The translations under genes and the position numbers were made by a program. The notes beneath the pieces are model-generated. The model was not told the DNA's origin. It saw only the letters and a program-made list of their open reading frames with translations, and did no database searches. From Acidipropionibacterium acidipropionici (lineage in GTDB: Bacteria > Actinomycetota > Actinomycetes > Propionibacteriales > Propionibacteriaceae), in assembly GCF_001441165.1 (NCBI RefSeq), contig NZ_CP013126.1, positions 3,587,383 through 3,651,382 on the forward strand: 64,000 nt of DNA. The letters are read 5' to 3'. This document shows, piece by piece, positions 9,164 through 16,995 of the stretch (position 1 is the stretch's first letter; the number at the start of each line of letters is the position of its first letter).

Positions 9164-10441
9164 ATGCGAAGTTCACCGGTGTCACGATGGTTCTCGAATG
9201 TGGGGCGGCGCTACGGCTACGAGTTCTGCGGGTTCGTCGTCGCCGTGGTCGCCTTCGTCCTGGTGATCCCCTTCTTCTTCCTCGGGGTCGGCACCACCAT
9301 CATCTGGATCGGCCTGCCGATCCTGGTCTTCGCCACCCTGCTGGCCAGGGGCTTCGCGTTCACCGAGCGCGCGATGATGCGAGGGATGCTGAGGGTCGAC
9401 GCCCCGACTCCGCAGCGCAGGGAGCCCCGCGCCGGGGCGGGCTGGTTCTCGAGGATGCTGACGCCGCTGCGCGACCCCCAGTCGTGGCTCAACATGGCCT
9501 GGGTCTTCGTCGACTTCTTCCTGAAGGTCGTCACCTTCATCATCTCCACCGTCTGGTTCGCAGCCTCCCTGGTGACGATCGCCGGGCCCGTCACCGAGAT
9601 CCTGCTGCGACTGGTGCTGCCGGAGGACGACTACAGCGGTCTGGGCGAGCTGCTGGGGTTCAGGGGCCAGGCCGCACTGGTCTTCGACCTCGTCTCCGAG
9701 TTCCTCGTCGGGCTGGTCTTCCTGCTCACCCTGTCCCCCGTGCTGCGCGGCCTGACCGGCCTGCACCGGGCCATCAGTCACGGCATGTTGTGCTCGCGCT
9801 GGGACGCCCAGCAGGAGCTGGAGCGCACCAGGGCGTCGCGCTCGGCCGGCCGGGTGGCGGAGTCCGAGGGGCTGCGCCGGCTGGAACGGGATCTGCACGA
9901 CGGGCCGCAGCAGCGCCTCATCCGCTCCTCGATGGATCTGGCCCGGGCCGAGCGCCTCCTCGGCAATGATCCGGAGCGGGCCGCCTCTCTCATCGGCGAG
10001 ATCCGCAGCCAGACCAACGCCACGCTGGCGGAGCTGCGTCAGCTGTCGCGCGGCATCGCCCCGCCGCTGCTGGTGGACCGCGGGCTGGAGGCGGCGCTGG
10101 CCGAGATCGCCGGCAACTCGACGATCCCGACGTCGGTCGACTGCCCTCCGGGACGACTCCCCCTGCATGTGGAGACCGGCATCTACTACGTGGCCTCCGA
10201 GGCCCTGGCCAATGCGAACAAGCACTCCCGGGCGGCGTCCATCACGATCACCGTGACCCTCGACCGTCGCAACGCGAGGGTGCGTATCGTCGACGACGGG
10301 ATCGGTGGAGCCCAGAACCTGGCGGGCCACGGTCTGCAAGGATTGGCCGAGCGGGTGGCCTCGCTGGAGGGCGCCCTGAGAATCGACTCCCCGGCCGGGG
10401 AGGGCACCACGGTGGAGGCGGTGATCCCATGCGAATCGTGA
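9164..10441 (+). CDS. Sensor histidine kinase, HisKA_3 type
   Basis: Membrane sensor kinase of 425 residues. Two hydrophobic hairpins (residues about 20-55 and 105-205) form a sensor domain of the PF13796 kind. The dimerisation box carries the phosphorylated histidine in ERDLHDGPQQRL, and the ATPase domain shows SEALANANKHS, VDDGIGG and GHGLQGLAERV. ATG at 9164 is preferred to the TTG three codons earlier. Its stop overlaps the response-regulator start by 13 bases, so the two are one operon and a cognate pair. The stimulus is unknown; such kinases often sense cell-envelope stress. Confidence 0.87.
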   Translation: MRSSPVSRWFSNVGRRYGYEFCGFVVAVVAFVLVIPFFFLGVGTTIIWIGLPILVFATLLARGFAFTERAMMRGMLRVDAPTPQRREPRAGAGWFSRMLTPLRDPQSWLNMAWVFVDFFLKVVTFIISTVWFAASLVTIAGPVTEILLRLVLPEDDYSGLGELLGFRGQAALVFDLVSEFLVGLVFLLTLSPVLRGLTGLHRAISHGMLCSRWDAQQELERTRASRSAGRVAESEGLRRLERDLHDGPQQRLIRSSMDLARAERLLGNDPERAASLIGEIRSQTNATLAELRQLSRGIAPPLLVDRGLEAALAEIAGNSTIPTSVDCPPGRLPLHVETGIYYVASEALANANKHSRAASITITVTLDRRNARVRIVDDGIGGAQNLAGHGLQGLAERVASLEGALRIDSPAGEGTTVEAVIPCES

Positions 10442-11070
10442 TCGCCGACGACTCGGCGCTCATCCGGGAGGGTCTGAGACTGATTCTGGAGGACGCCGGC
10501 CACGAGGTGGTGGCCACGGCCGGTTCCGAGCCCGAGCTCGTCGCCGAGGCGCTGCGCACCCGCCCCGATCTCACCATCGCCGACATCCGGATGCCCCCGC
10601 ACCACACCGACGAGGGGCTGCGGGCGGTCAAGCGGATCCGCTCGGAGTGGCCGGGCGCACCGGTGCTGCTGCTCAGTCAGTACGTCGTGGTGTCCTACGC
10701 CGAGGAGCTCATGGCATCGGGGTCGCAGGCCACCGGCTACCTCCTCAAGGACCGGGTCTCCGACATCGACGCCTTCACCGACGCCGTGGACAGGGTCGCC
10801 TCCGGAGGCCTGGTGATGGACCCGGAGGTCGTCTCCCAGGTGATCTCGGCGCAGCGGCACACGCCGCTGGACACGCTGACCGCCCGGGAGCGCGAGGTCC
10901 TCGAACTCATCGGTCAGGGCCTCACCAATGCCGCGATCGCCGAGCATCTGGTGGTCACCGACGGCGCCGTGGAGAAGCACATCCAGCGGATCTTCGCCAA
11001 GCTGGGGCTGTCCGCCGACGCGAATGTGCACCGCCGGGTGATGGCGGTGCTCACTCTGCAGAACGGCTGA
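10429..11070 (+). CDS. NarL/LuxR-type response regulator
   Basis: DNA-binding response regulator of 213 residues, partner of the kinase it overlaps. The receiver domain has the acidic pair IADDS near residue 5, the phosphorylated aspartate in LTIADIRMP near 54, and a lysine in LLKDR near 105. The C-terminal LuxR helix-turn-helix reads LTAREREVLELIGQGLTN followed by VEKHIQRIFAKLGL. The targets are not evident, and no other gene of the unit follows. Confidence 0.9.
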   Translation: MRIVIADDSALIREGLRLILEDAGHEVVATAGSEPELVAEALRTRPDLTIADIRMPPHHTDEGLRAVKRIRSEWPGAPVLLLSQYVVVSYAEELMASGSQATGYLLKDRVSDIDAFTDAVDRVASGGLVMDPEVVSQVISAQRHTPLDTLTAREREVLELIGQGLTNAAIAEHLVVTDGAVEKHIQRIFAKLGLSADANVHRRVMAVLTLQNG

Positions 11071-11086
11071 CCGCCCTACTGCCGGA

Positions 11087-12091
11087 TCAGAGGGCCGAGC
11101 CGATCCTCTCGGAGAACTCGACGAGCCGGTTCGAGAATCCCCACTCGTTGTCGTACCAGCCGAGCACCTTGACCTGGCGTCCGGCGACCTTGGTCAGCGG
11201 GGCGTCGTAGATCGAGGAGTAGGGGTTGCCGGCGATGTCGGCCGAGACGATCGGGGCCGTCGAGTACTGGAGGTACCTGCCCAGACGCTGCGACTCCGAC
11301 GCCTCCTTGAAGGCCGCGTTGACGTCGTCGACGCTCACCGTCTTGTCCAGCACGGCGGTGAGATCGGTGATGGAGCCGACCGGCACCGGGACCCTCAGCG
11401 CGAATCCGGTGAGCCGTCCGTCCAGTTCCGGGATCACCGTGCCGATGGCCTTGGCGGCCCCCGAGGTGGTGGGGATGGTGGACAGGGCGGCGGCGCGGGC
11501 GCGGCGGAGGTCCTTGTGCGGGGCGTCGTGGAGGCGCTGGTCGCCGGTGTAGGCGTGCACGGTGGTCATCAGGCCGGACTCGATGCCGAAGGAGTCGTTG
11601 AGCACCTTGGCCAGCGGGGCCAGCGAGTTGGTGGTGCACGACCCGTTTGAGAAGACGTCGGCGGCGCTCGGGTCGAGAGTGTCGTCGTTGACTCCGAGGA
11701 CGAAGGTGGGCACGTCTCCCTTGGCCGGGGCCGATACGATGACCTTCTTCGCCCCGCCCGACAGGTGCGCCCGGGCCTTCTGCCCATCGGTGAAGCGACC
11801 GGTCGACTCGATGACGACGTCGACCCCCTGGTCCCCCCAGCCGATGGCGGCGGGGTCGGGCTCGGAGAGGACCGCGATCGAGCGGTCGCCGACGTGGATG
11901 GTGCTCCCCTCGACCGTGACCTGGTCGAGATGCCCGGAGATGGAGTCCCATTCGAGCAGGTCGGCCAGGGTGGCGGCGTCGGTGAGGTCGTTGACGGCGA
12001 CCACCTCGACGTCGGCGTCATTGGCCAGTGCGGCGCGCAGGTAGGTGCGCCCGATGCGGCCGAATCCGTTGATTCCGATTCGTACAGTCAT
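11087..12091 (-). CDS. gap: Glyceraldehyde-3-phosphate dehydrogenase, type I
   Basis: GAPDH of 334 residues, oxidising glyceraldehyde 3-phosphate to 1,3-bisphosphoglycerate. Visible: the NAD-binding GINGFGRIGR, VNDLTD (the aspartate favours NAD over NADP), the catalytic cysteine in SNGSCTTN near residue 150, the catalytic HAYTGDQ histidine near 177 and WYDNEWGFSNR. The catalytic motif has Gly where most type I enzymes have Ala (SNASCTTN). It stands without pgk or tpi, so it may be a second, isolated copy. The regulator gene lies immediately upstream on the same strand. Confidence 0.93.
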   Translation of the reverse strand: MTVRIGINGFGRIGRTYLRAALANDADVEVVAVNDLTDAATLADLLEWDSISGHLDQVTVEGSTIHVGDRSIAVLSEPDPAAIGWGDQGVDVVIESTGRFTDGQKARAHLSGGAKKVIVSAPAKGDVPTFVLGVNDDTLDPSAADVFSNGSCTTNSLAPLAKVLNDSFGIESGLMTTVHAYTGDQRLHDAPHKDLRRARAAALSTIPTTSGAAKAIGTVIPELDGRLTGFALRVPVPVGSITDLTAVLDKTVSVDDVNAAFKEASESQRLGRYLQYSTAPIVSADIAGNPYSSIYDAPLTKVAGRQVKVLGWYDNEWGFSNRLVEFSERIGSAL

Positions 12092-12092
12092 G

Positions 12093-12701
12093 TCAGCTGT
12101 CCTTTCGTGAGGTCTGCGGTGATGGGGTCATCGACACAGCCCGGAGCAGATCGACCGCTCCGGCCCGGGCACTGTCGAAGGGGGCCCGGTCCTGCGCCGC
12201 GATCGCCAGGACGTAGCCGCCCTGGATCGATGTGGTCATGAGGTCTGCCAGGTGGTCGGCGTCCAGGCTGTCGGGCAGCTCCCCGGCGTCCATCGCCTCG
12301 GCGATGACCCCCGCCAGCATCGTGTGGATGGTGGCGAAGGAGTTCTTGACCGGTGCCAGCAGGGCCGGATCGGACACCACCTCAGGGTCCTGGGTGAGAC
12401 GGCCGACCTTGCAGCCCTTCAACGGCTCGTGGTCGTCGCGCGTCAGGTAGCCGATGAGTCGCTCCAGCGGCGAACCGGGGCCCTCCAGGATGTCGACGGA
12501 GCCGGGCAGCAGGGTGCTGCAGTTGTGCTCCACGGCCGCCACGCCCAGATCCCGCTTCGAGGGGAAGTGGTAGTACATGCTCCCCTGCCCCACCCCGCAG
12601 CGCTCGCGCACCGCGCGGGGGCTCGTCGCGGCGTATCCGCGCTCCCACAGGAGGTCGCTCATCGCATCGACCAGTTGCTCTCTCGATCCCACGCAGATCA
12701 C
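12093..12701 (-). CDS. TetR family regulator
   Basis: Repressor of about 202 residues. The N-terminal helix-turn-helix reads SPRAVRERCGVGQGSMYYHF, then PSKRDLGVAAVE. Start is taken as a GTG at 12701 (VICVGSREQLVDAM), with a second GTG three codons later; a longer open frame would run through the operator and is rejected. A perfect 8-bp inverted repeat begins at the start codon, so it probably represses itself and the divergent channel gene. Ligand unknown. It ends one base from gap, on the same strand. Confidence 0.82.
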   Translation of the reverse strand: MICVGSREQLVDAMSDLLWERGYAATSPRAVRERCGVGQGSMYYHFPSKRDLGVAAVEHNCSTLLPGSVDILEGPGSPLERLIGYLTRDDHEPLKGCKVGRLTQDPEVVSDPALLAPVKNSFATIHTMLAGVIAEAMDAGELPDSLDADHLADLMTTSIQGGYVLAIAAQDRAPFDSARAGAVDLLRAVSMTPSPQTSRKDS

Positions 12702-12722
12702 TGTACCTACCTCTAGGTACAG
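12701..12722. promoter_or_regulatory. Probable TetR operator
   Basis: CTGTACCT and AGGTACAG form a perfect 8-bp inverted repeat with a six-base spacer. It lies at the 5' end of the TetR gene and about 40 bp before the divergent TMEM175-like gene, the place expected for an autoregulatory operator. Binding is inferred. Confidence 0.6.
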
Positions 12723-12758
12723 ACACAACCCCCTTCCCCGCACCGGCCGGGACCTACA

Positions 12759-13420
12759 GTGAGCCGGGTGCACGACGTGACAGACGGTGACCATCAGCCG
12801 GCCGCAGCGCCGGCCTCCGGCCGATTCGGAAGGGAGTCGCTCGAGCGGCTCATGACATTCGGGGACGCCGTGGTGGCCATCGCCATCCCCCTCATCGTGC
12901 TGCCCCTGGTCGACACCGCGATGGATGTGGACACGCGGCGGGGTTCTTCTCAGGGCACTGGGACACCCTGCTCGCAGCAGCGCTCTCGTTCGTGGTGGTG
13001 GCGGTCACCTGGCACGCCCACCACAAGTTGTTCATCGGCGCGAGCGGTTACAACGCCACGATCTTCTGGTTGGAGGTCGTCTGGCTCGCCGCCGAGGTCT
13101 TCCTGCCGGTCGCGACCGTCCTCGACGTCCTGGGCGACGGGGTCGGCCGCGCCGCCCTGGGCACCTACATCGGAGACCTGCTCCTCATCGTGTCCACCAT
13201 GCGTTTCCAGGGGGTCGTCCTGGAGAGAACGGGCCTGGTCCCCCGCTCCCGGGGCCCGTGGTGGGCGCGTTGGCACGTCGTCGTGACCTGGTGCGTCATT
13301 CTGGTTCTGGCCCTGACGTTCCCGGGCGTCGGCGGGTACTGGATGCTGCTCGCACTCGTCGACGCCCTGGTCGTCAGGATGATCGGCCTCAGCTCAGCGC
13401 GGCGAGGATCTGACGGTTGA
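12759..13420 (+). pseudogene. TMEM175-like potassium channel protein, frameshifted
   Basis: The first part carries the TMEM175/DUF1211 signature (ERLMTFGDAVVAIAIPLIVL). After VDTRR the frame is lost, and the family sequence resumes in another frame as GFFSGHWDTLLAAALSF, VVAVTWHAHHKLF and further membrane segments to 13420. The break is in the G run at 12940-12943; one more G restores a protein of about 220 residues with six hydrophobic segments. Intact relatives are potassium-selective channels of the cytoplasmic membrane. It is divergent from the TetR gene and shares the operator region. Sequencing error is possible. Confidence 0.75.
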
Positions 13421-13940
13421 AGGCCGGCAGATCGTTCGGGGTCCGCGAGGTGATGAGGGTGTATCCGTTGGCGGGGCACACCTTCGCCTCCTCGTCGACC
13501 CAGGTGGCTCCGGCATTGGCGAGGTCGGCCTGGAGGGTCGGGTAGGAGGTGAGCGTCTTGCCCTTGGCGACACCGGCATTGATGAGCAGCCAGGGCCCGT
13601 GGCAGATGGCCGCCACCACCTTGCCAGCCCCGGCCACACCGGCGACGATCCGCTGGGCGTCCCGGTCGACACGAAGGCCATCGGCATTGATCGTGCCGCC
13701 CGGGATGACGACCGCGTCGTAGTCCTCGGCCTTCGCCGAGGCCAGTGCCAGGTCGGGATCCACCGTCGGGCCGGGTTCCCGGTCCCCCTTGAGGGTCTGG
13801 ATCGGGGAGACCTCGGGAGCGGCGACCGTCACCTCGGCGCCCTGCTCCTTGAGATACTCCAACGGCTTGCCGATCTCATCGGTCTCGGTGCCGTAATTCG
13901 TCGAGATGATCAGAATCTTCTTGCCGGTCAGTTCGGACAT
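13389..13940 (-). CDS. DJ-1/PfpI family protein
   Basis: Protein of 183 residues of the DJ-1/PfpI superfamily, which includes deglycases and intracellular peptidase-like proteins. The nucleophile cysteine is in AAICHGPWLL near residue 105, preceded by VVIPGG and followed by NGYTLITSRTPNDL, the standard C-terminus of the YhbO/PfpI group. The ATG has AGGAGG nine bases upstream. It is probably a stress protein acting on glycated or damaged molecules. Its 3' end overlaps the channel gene convergently. Confidence 0.85.
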   Translation of the reverse strand: MSELTGKKILIISTNYGTETDEIGKPLEYLKEQGAEVTVAAPEVSPIQTLKGDREPGPTVDPDLALASAKAEDYDAVVIPGGTINADGLRVDRDAQRIVAGVAGAGKVVAAICHGPWLLINAGVAKGKTLTSYPTLQADLANAGATWVDEEAKVCPANGYTLITSRTPNDLPAFNRQILAALS

Positions 13941-14026
13941 TGAGAATTCCTCCTCAGAGACTGCGTTCACCCACTGCAACAGGACCCCGCTTTCATGTGT
14001 TCCACCCGGAGTGGAAGAGTTGACCC

Positions 14027-14563
14027 ATGGGGTCCACAGACCAACAGAACCAGCAAGATCAACGAATTCAACAGCTGGCAAGCAATATCCGCTCGGCCTG
14101 CCGGGTTCGCAGATGGCAGGCCGGGGAGCTGGCCGACGAGGTCTCGCGCAGAGGGGTGACGCTCACCGAGGAGGCCGCCGCAGAGTTGCTCGCCGGCGAC
14201 CGGGAACCGCTGATCGGGGAGGCCGCGGCCGTGGCCGCCGCCTTCGGCACCTCCGTCGACGCCCTCATGACCAGCCCCGACGATTTCGAGCGCACCCTGG
14301 CCTGGACGTCGGTGCGTCACAGCTACAAGGAGGCCAGGCGCCGCCTCATGAGATCGGCCGCCGATTACGAGACGGCCGCCGAGATGCTGTGCGACTACAT
14401 GGACGGGGACTCGCATATCCCCCCTCTGGAGCGCGACGATCTGGAGCATCAGCTGGCCCAGTCCTGCGCCTGGGTGGCGATGGACGGTTACGAGGACCAC
14501 AACCCGTGGCGGAAGCGCTGGGGCATCGACGTCGACCCCGACGACCCGGTGACCAAGATCTAG
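14027..14563 (+). CDS. HTH-domain hypothetical protein
   Basis: Protein of 178 residues that I do not recognise as a named family. Residues about 15-85 look like a Cro/C1-type helix-turn-helix (RIQQLASNIRSACRVRRWQ, then AEELLAGDREPLI with an ELADEVSRRGVTLTEE helix pair). The C-terminal half is acidic and helical, ending GIDVDPDDPVTKI. No membrane segments. It ends overlapping the 3' end of the MerR-HEAT gene by four bases. It is divergent from the PfpI gene. Confidence 0.6.
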   Translation: MGSTDQQNQQDQRIQQLASNIRSACRVRRWQAGELADEVSRRGVTLTEEAAAELLAGDREPLIGEAAAVAAAFGTSVDALMTSPDDFERTLAWTSVRHSYKEARRRLMRSAADYETAAEMLCDYMDGDSHIPPLERDDLEHQLAQSCAWVAMDGYEDHNPWRKRWGIDVDPDDPVTKI

Positions 14564-15585
14564 CCCAGCAGGTATTCGGCCACAGACCGCACCGCCGGGT
14601 CGGGGTCCCGGGCGAGCCCCGCCAGCACCTCTGCGGCGTCCGTCCCGCCGACCTCCCCGAGAGCCTGGGCGATCCGGCTGCGGACCTGCGAGGCATCGGC
14701 GCCGCGGGAGTCCAGACGGGCGGACAGCGCGTCGACCACCTCGGCAGCCGCATCGGGCGAGGCGTGGGCGAGTGTCGCCAGCGCCTCGGCCGCCTCGACG
14801 TCATTCATTCCCGCGACCACCATCGTCACGAGCCGGGCGATGAGCACCCTGGGCTCGGCGGCGCCCGATCCACGCCGTGCCAGGAAGAGGGCGGCGTGCC
14901 CGGCGACGGCCAGGTCCGGATCGCCGAGGAAGCCTGCGAGCAGGGACGACGAGGCGGGATCGTCGAACTCGTCGAGTGCGAGCACGATCCTCAGGCGCAC
15001 CTGCCGGTCGATGTCGCGCGCTCTGTCCGCCAGCGCCTCCAGAGCGGGGCGTCCCGCACGGGCCACCGCCCAGCGCAGGGTGCCGGCGACGCCGTCATCG
15101 GGCTCGTCCAGATAGCTGTCGACGAGTTGACCGGCCATCCGCGGGCCCTCCTCACCCGTCGGCTCGGACCCTGTCGACAGCGCCGCGGCGACGCGCCGGG
15201 CGGGGTCTCCCGAGCGCAGTGCCGACAGCAGCCCGACGACGTCGAGAACGTCCTGGCGGCTGCGGGGCTCGCTGGCCTCGATCCCGCGCAGGCGAACCAG
15301 GAGTGAGTGCTCGGCGGCGATCCTGGCCTCGGTCTCGCCGATGAGCCGCTCGATCACCCCGGCGGCGTCGAAGTCGGGATCATCCAGGGCCTGCCCCACC
15401 TGGGCCAGGGACAGGCCCAGGGTGCGCAGCGCCTCGGCCGCCAGCAGCCGCTGGAGATCCTGCGGCCCGTACTCGCGGTATCCGGTGCCGGTGCGCGCCG
15501 AGGGCTTCACCAGGCCGATGCGGTCGTAGTGGCGCAGCATCCTCACGCTCACCCCGGAGCGACGCGACACCTCACCGATCAGCAT
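14560..15585 (-). CDS. MerR family regulator fused to HEAT repeats
   Basis: Regulator of 341 residues. The N-terminus is a MerR winged helix (MLIGEVSRRSGVSVRMLRHY, then GYREYGPQDLQRL) followed by the usual dimerisation helix. From about residue 150 the protein consists of HEAT-like alpha repeats (DGVAGTLRWAVAR, DRQVRLRIVLALDEF, DLAVAGHAALFLARRG and a terminal DPAVRSVAEYLLG). The HEAT half replaces the usual small effector pocket and may bind protein rather than a metal or drug. The start is the ATG giving MLIGEV. It follows the HEAT-repeat gene by four bases on the same strand. Confidence 0.82.
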   Translation of the reverse strand: MLIGEVSRRSGVSVRMLRHYDRIGLVKPSARTGTGYREYGPQDLQRLLAAEALRTLGLSLAQVGQALDDPDFDAAGVIERLIGETEARIAAEHSLLVRLRGIEASEPRSRQDVLDVVGLLSALRSGDPARRVAAALSTGSEPTGEEGPRMAGQLVDSYLDEPDDGVAGTLRWAVARAGRPALEALADRARDIDRQVRLRIVLALDEFDDPASSSLLAGFLGDPDLAVAGHAALFLARRGSGAAEPRVLIARLVTMVVAGMNDVEAAEALATLAHASPDAAAEVVDALSARLDSRGADASQVRSRIAQALGEVGGTDAAEVLAGLARDPDPAVRSVAEYLLG

Positions 15586-15589
15586 GAGG

Positions 15590-16246
15590 TCATTCTCCCA
15601 GGGCGTAGACCCGCTTGGCCTCCTCGACGGCGTCATCGAATGCGGTGTCGGGATCGTCCAGCATGGTGAGGACGGCCCGGGCATGCACCCGGGCACGCCG
15701 CCCGCCCTCGGCGGCCACCTCGTCCAGGACGGGGCGCGAGGCCTCGCCCAGGCCCAGCAGAGCCATCCCGAGGCTGAGCCTCATGCCTCGATCGCCGCGT
15801 CCCAGCTGGGTGGCCAGACGCCGGGCCAGGGCCTCCTGACCGCCGTCGGGCACCAGCGCGACCGCTGCCCGCCATGCCGCCCTGGCGATCTCGACATCCT
15901 CGGATGCGATGAACTCGTCGGTGACGGCCGGCCAGCCGCGCGGATCGCCCACCTTCGACAGAGCGTGGAGGGCCTGCGCCCTGGCCTCGGGGTTGGCCGA
16001 TCCGAGCTCGGCGATGAGGGCCGGGACGGTGACGTCGGCGGGGTGACTGAGCAGCGCCCAGACGAGCATGTCGCGGACGAAGAAGTCGGGATCGACGCCG
16101 GCGCGCCCGATGAGCACGGGCACATCACCGGGCTGCGGATCGGCTCCGGCGGCCATCGCCACCTGAAGCCGCTGCGAGGGCGAGGTGGATTCGAGGGCCC
16201 GGATGAGCTGCTCTGTCGTACGGGGGTTCCTGGGGTTCGTGGTCAT
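15590..16246 (-). CDS. HEAT-repeat protein
   Basis: Protein of 218 residues made of HEAT-like repeats: DFFVRDMLVWALLSHP, NPEARAQALHALSKVGDP, DVEIARAAWRAAVALV and GRRARVHARAVLTMLDDP. It begins MTTNPRNPRTTEQLI after an excellent AGGAGG site; the open frame upstream is not conserved. No catalytic motif is visible. It is the first gene of a two-gene unit with the MerR-HEAT regulator and shares its repeat type, so one may be derived from the other and they may interact. Confidence 0.75.
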   Translation of the reverse strand: MTTNPRNPRTTEQLIRALESTSPSQRLQVAMAAGADPQPGDVPVLIGRAGVDPDFFVRDMLVWALLSHPADVTVPALIAELGSANPEARAQALHALSKVGDPRGWPAVTDEFIASEDVEIARAAWRAAVALVPDGGQEALARRLATQLGRGDRGMRLSLGMALLGLGEASRPVLDEVAAEGGRRARVHARAVLTMLDDPDTAFDDAVEEAKRVYALGE

Positions 16247-16330
16247 GTCGACCTCCTTCTGCCCATTCACTGAACAACCTGACACCGTGTGAGAGTCAAA
16301 CGGTCCGGCTACGCTGCGGGCGATCACCGC

Positions 16331-16933
16331 TCAGGTGTCGGCGATTGGCAGCGCGGCGGCCAGGTCGGCCGCCGACATGCCCCGGTCGAAGCTGGCGCGC
16401 GACGTCAGCACGGAGCCGAAGACCGCGCTCCAGAAGATCCGCACCGATCGGTCGACTCCCAGCCCGGCCTTCCAGCCCCGATCCCGCAGAACGGTCCTCA
16501 GGTAGCCCGAGGACTGGCGGAACAGGACGGTGAGGCCGGCATCCACCGCCGGCTGGACCGATGGGTTCGCCCGGGCGACCGCCATCGCGCCCACCACCAC
16601 CGACAGGGAGGTCATCGACATCGCCGTCGACGCCAGGGTCCGCCCGAGATTCCCAGGGGTCGCGGCGCCGTGCCCGGCCTCCCGCAACCGCTCGGACTGG
16701 CGCAGCAGCAGACCGAAGGCCGAGCCGACGTAGAGGGCGTCCTTCGACCCGAAGTGGTGGGTGATCTGGTTGGGGAAGACCCGGGCGGCGGCGGCGATCT
16801 CCTTGACCGTGACGTCCCCGAAGGACCGTTCCTCGAACAGCGCCATCGCCGCGTCCCGGATCCTGAGGCGCGCGTCGTCCCCGCGCGGCGAGGCTCCCCT
16901 CGAGCGGGGTCGGGATGTCGGGCGTTTGGGCAC
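16331..16933 (-). CDS. TetR family regulator
   Basis: Regulator of about 200 residues. The N-terminus has a basic arm then RDAAMALFEERSFGDVTVKE and the recognition region AARVFPNQITHHFGSKDAL. GTG at 16933 (VPKRPTSRP) is chosen over the ATG at 16972 because the longer version would run through two operator-like palindromes. It probably represses itself and the divergent ketoacyl synthase gene. The ligand may be a fatty-acyl compound, by analogy with fatty-acid TetR regulators; that is inference. Confidence 0.8.
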   Translation of the reverse strand: MPKRPTSRPRSRGASPRGDDARLRIRDAAMALFEERSFGDVTVKEIAAAARVFPNQITHHFGSKDALYVGSAFGLLLRQSERLREAGHGAATPGNLGRTLASTAMSMTSLSVVVGAMAVARANPSVQPAVDAGLTVLFRQSSGYLRTVLRDRGWKAGLGVDRSVRIFWSAVFGSVLTSRASFDRGMSAADLAAALPIADT

Positions 16934-16940
16934 GGCGTTA

Positions 16941-16976
16941 TTGTATGCGATACAAATAGACTTGTTCGTCATACAA
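16941..16976. promoter_or_regulatory. Tandem TetR operator sites
   Basis: TTGTATGCGATACAA at 16941-16955 is a perfect 6-3-6 palindrome. A second, imperfect copy TTGTTCGTCATACAA lies at 16962-16976. Their centres are 21 bp apart, two turns of the helix, so two repressor dimers could bind the same face. The region separates the TetR start from the divergent KAS II-like gene. Confidence 0.7.
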
Positions 16977-16995
16977 CATGACTGGGAGTGTCGCT

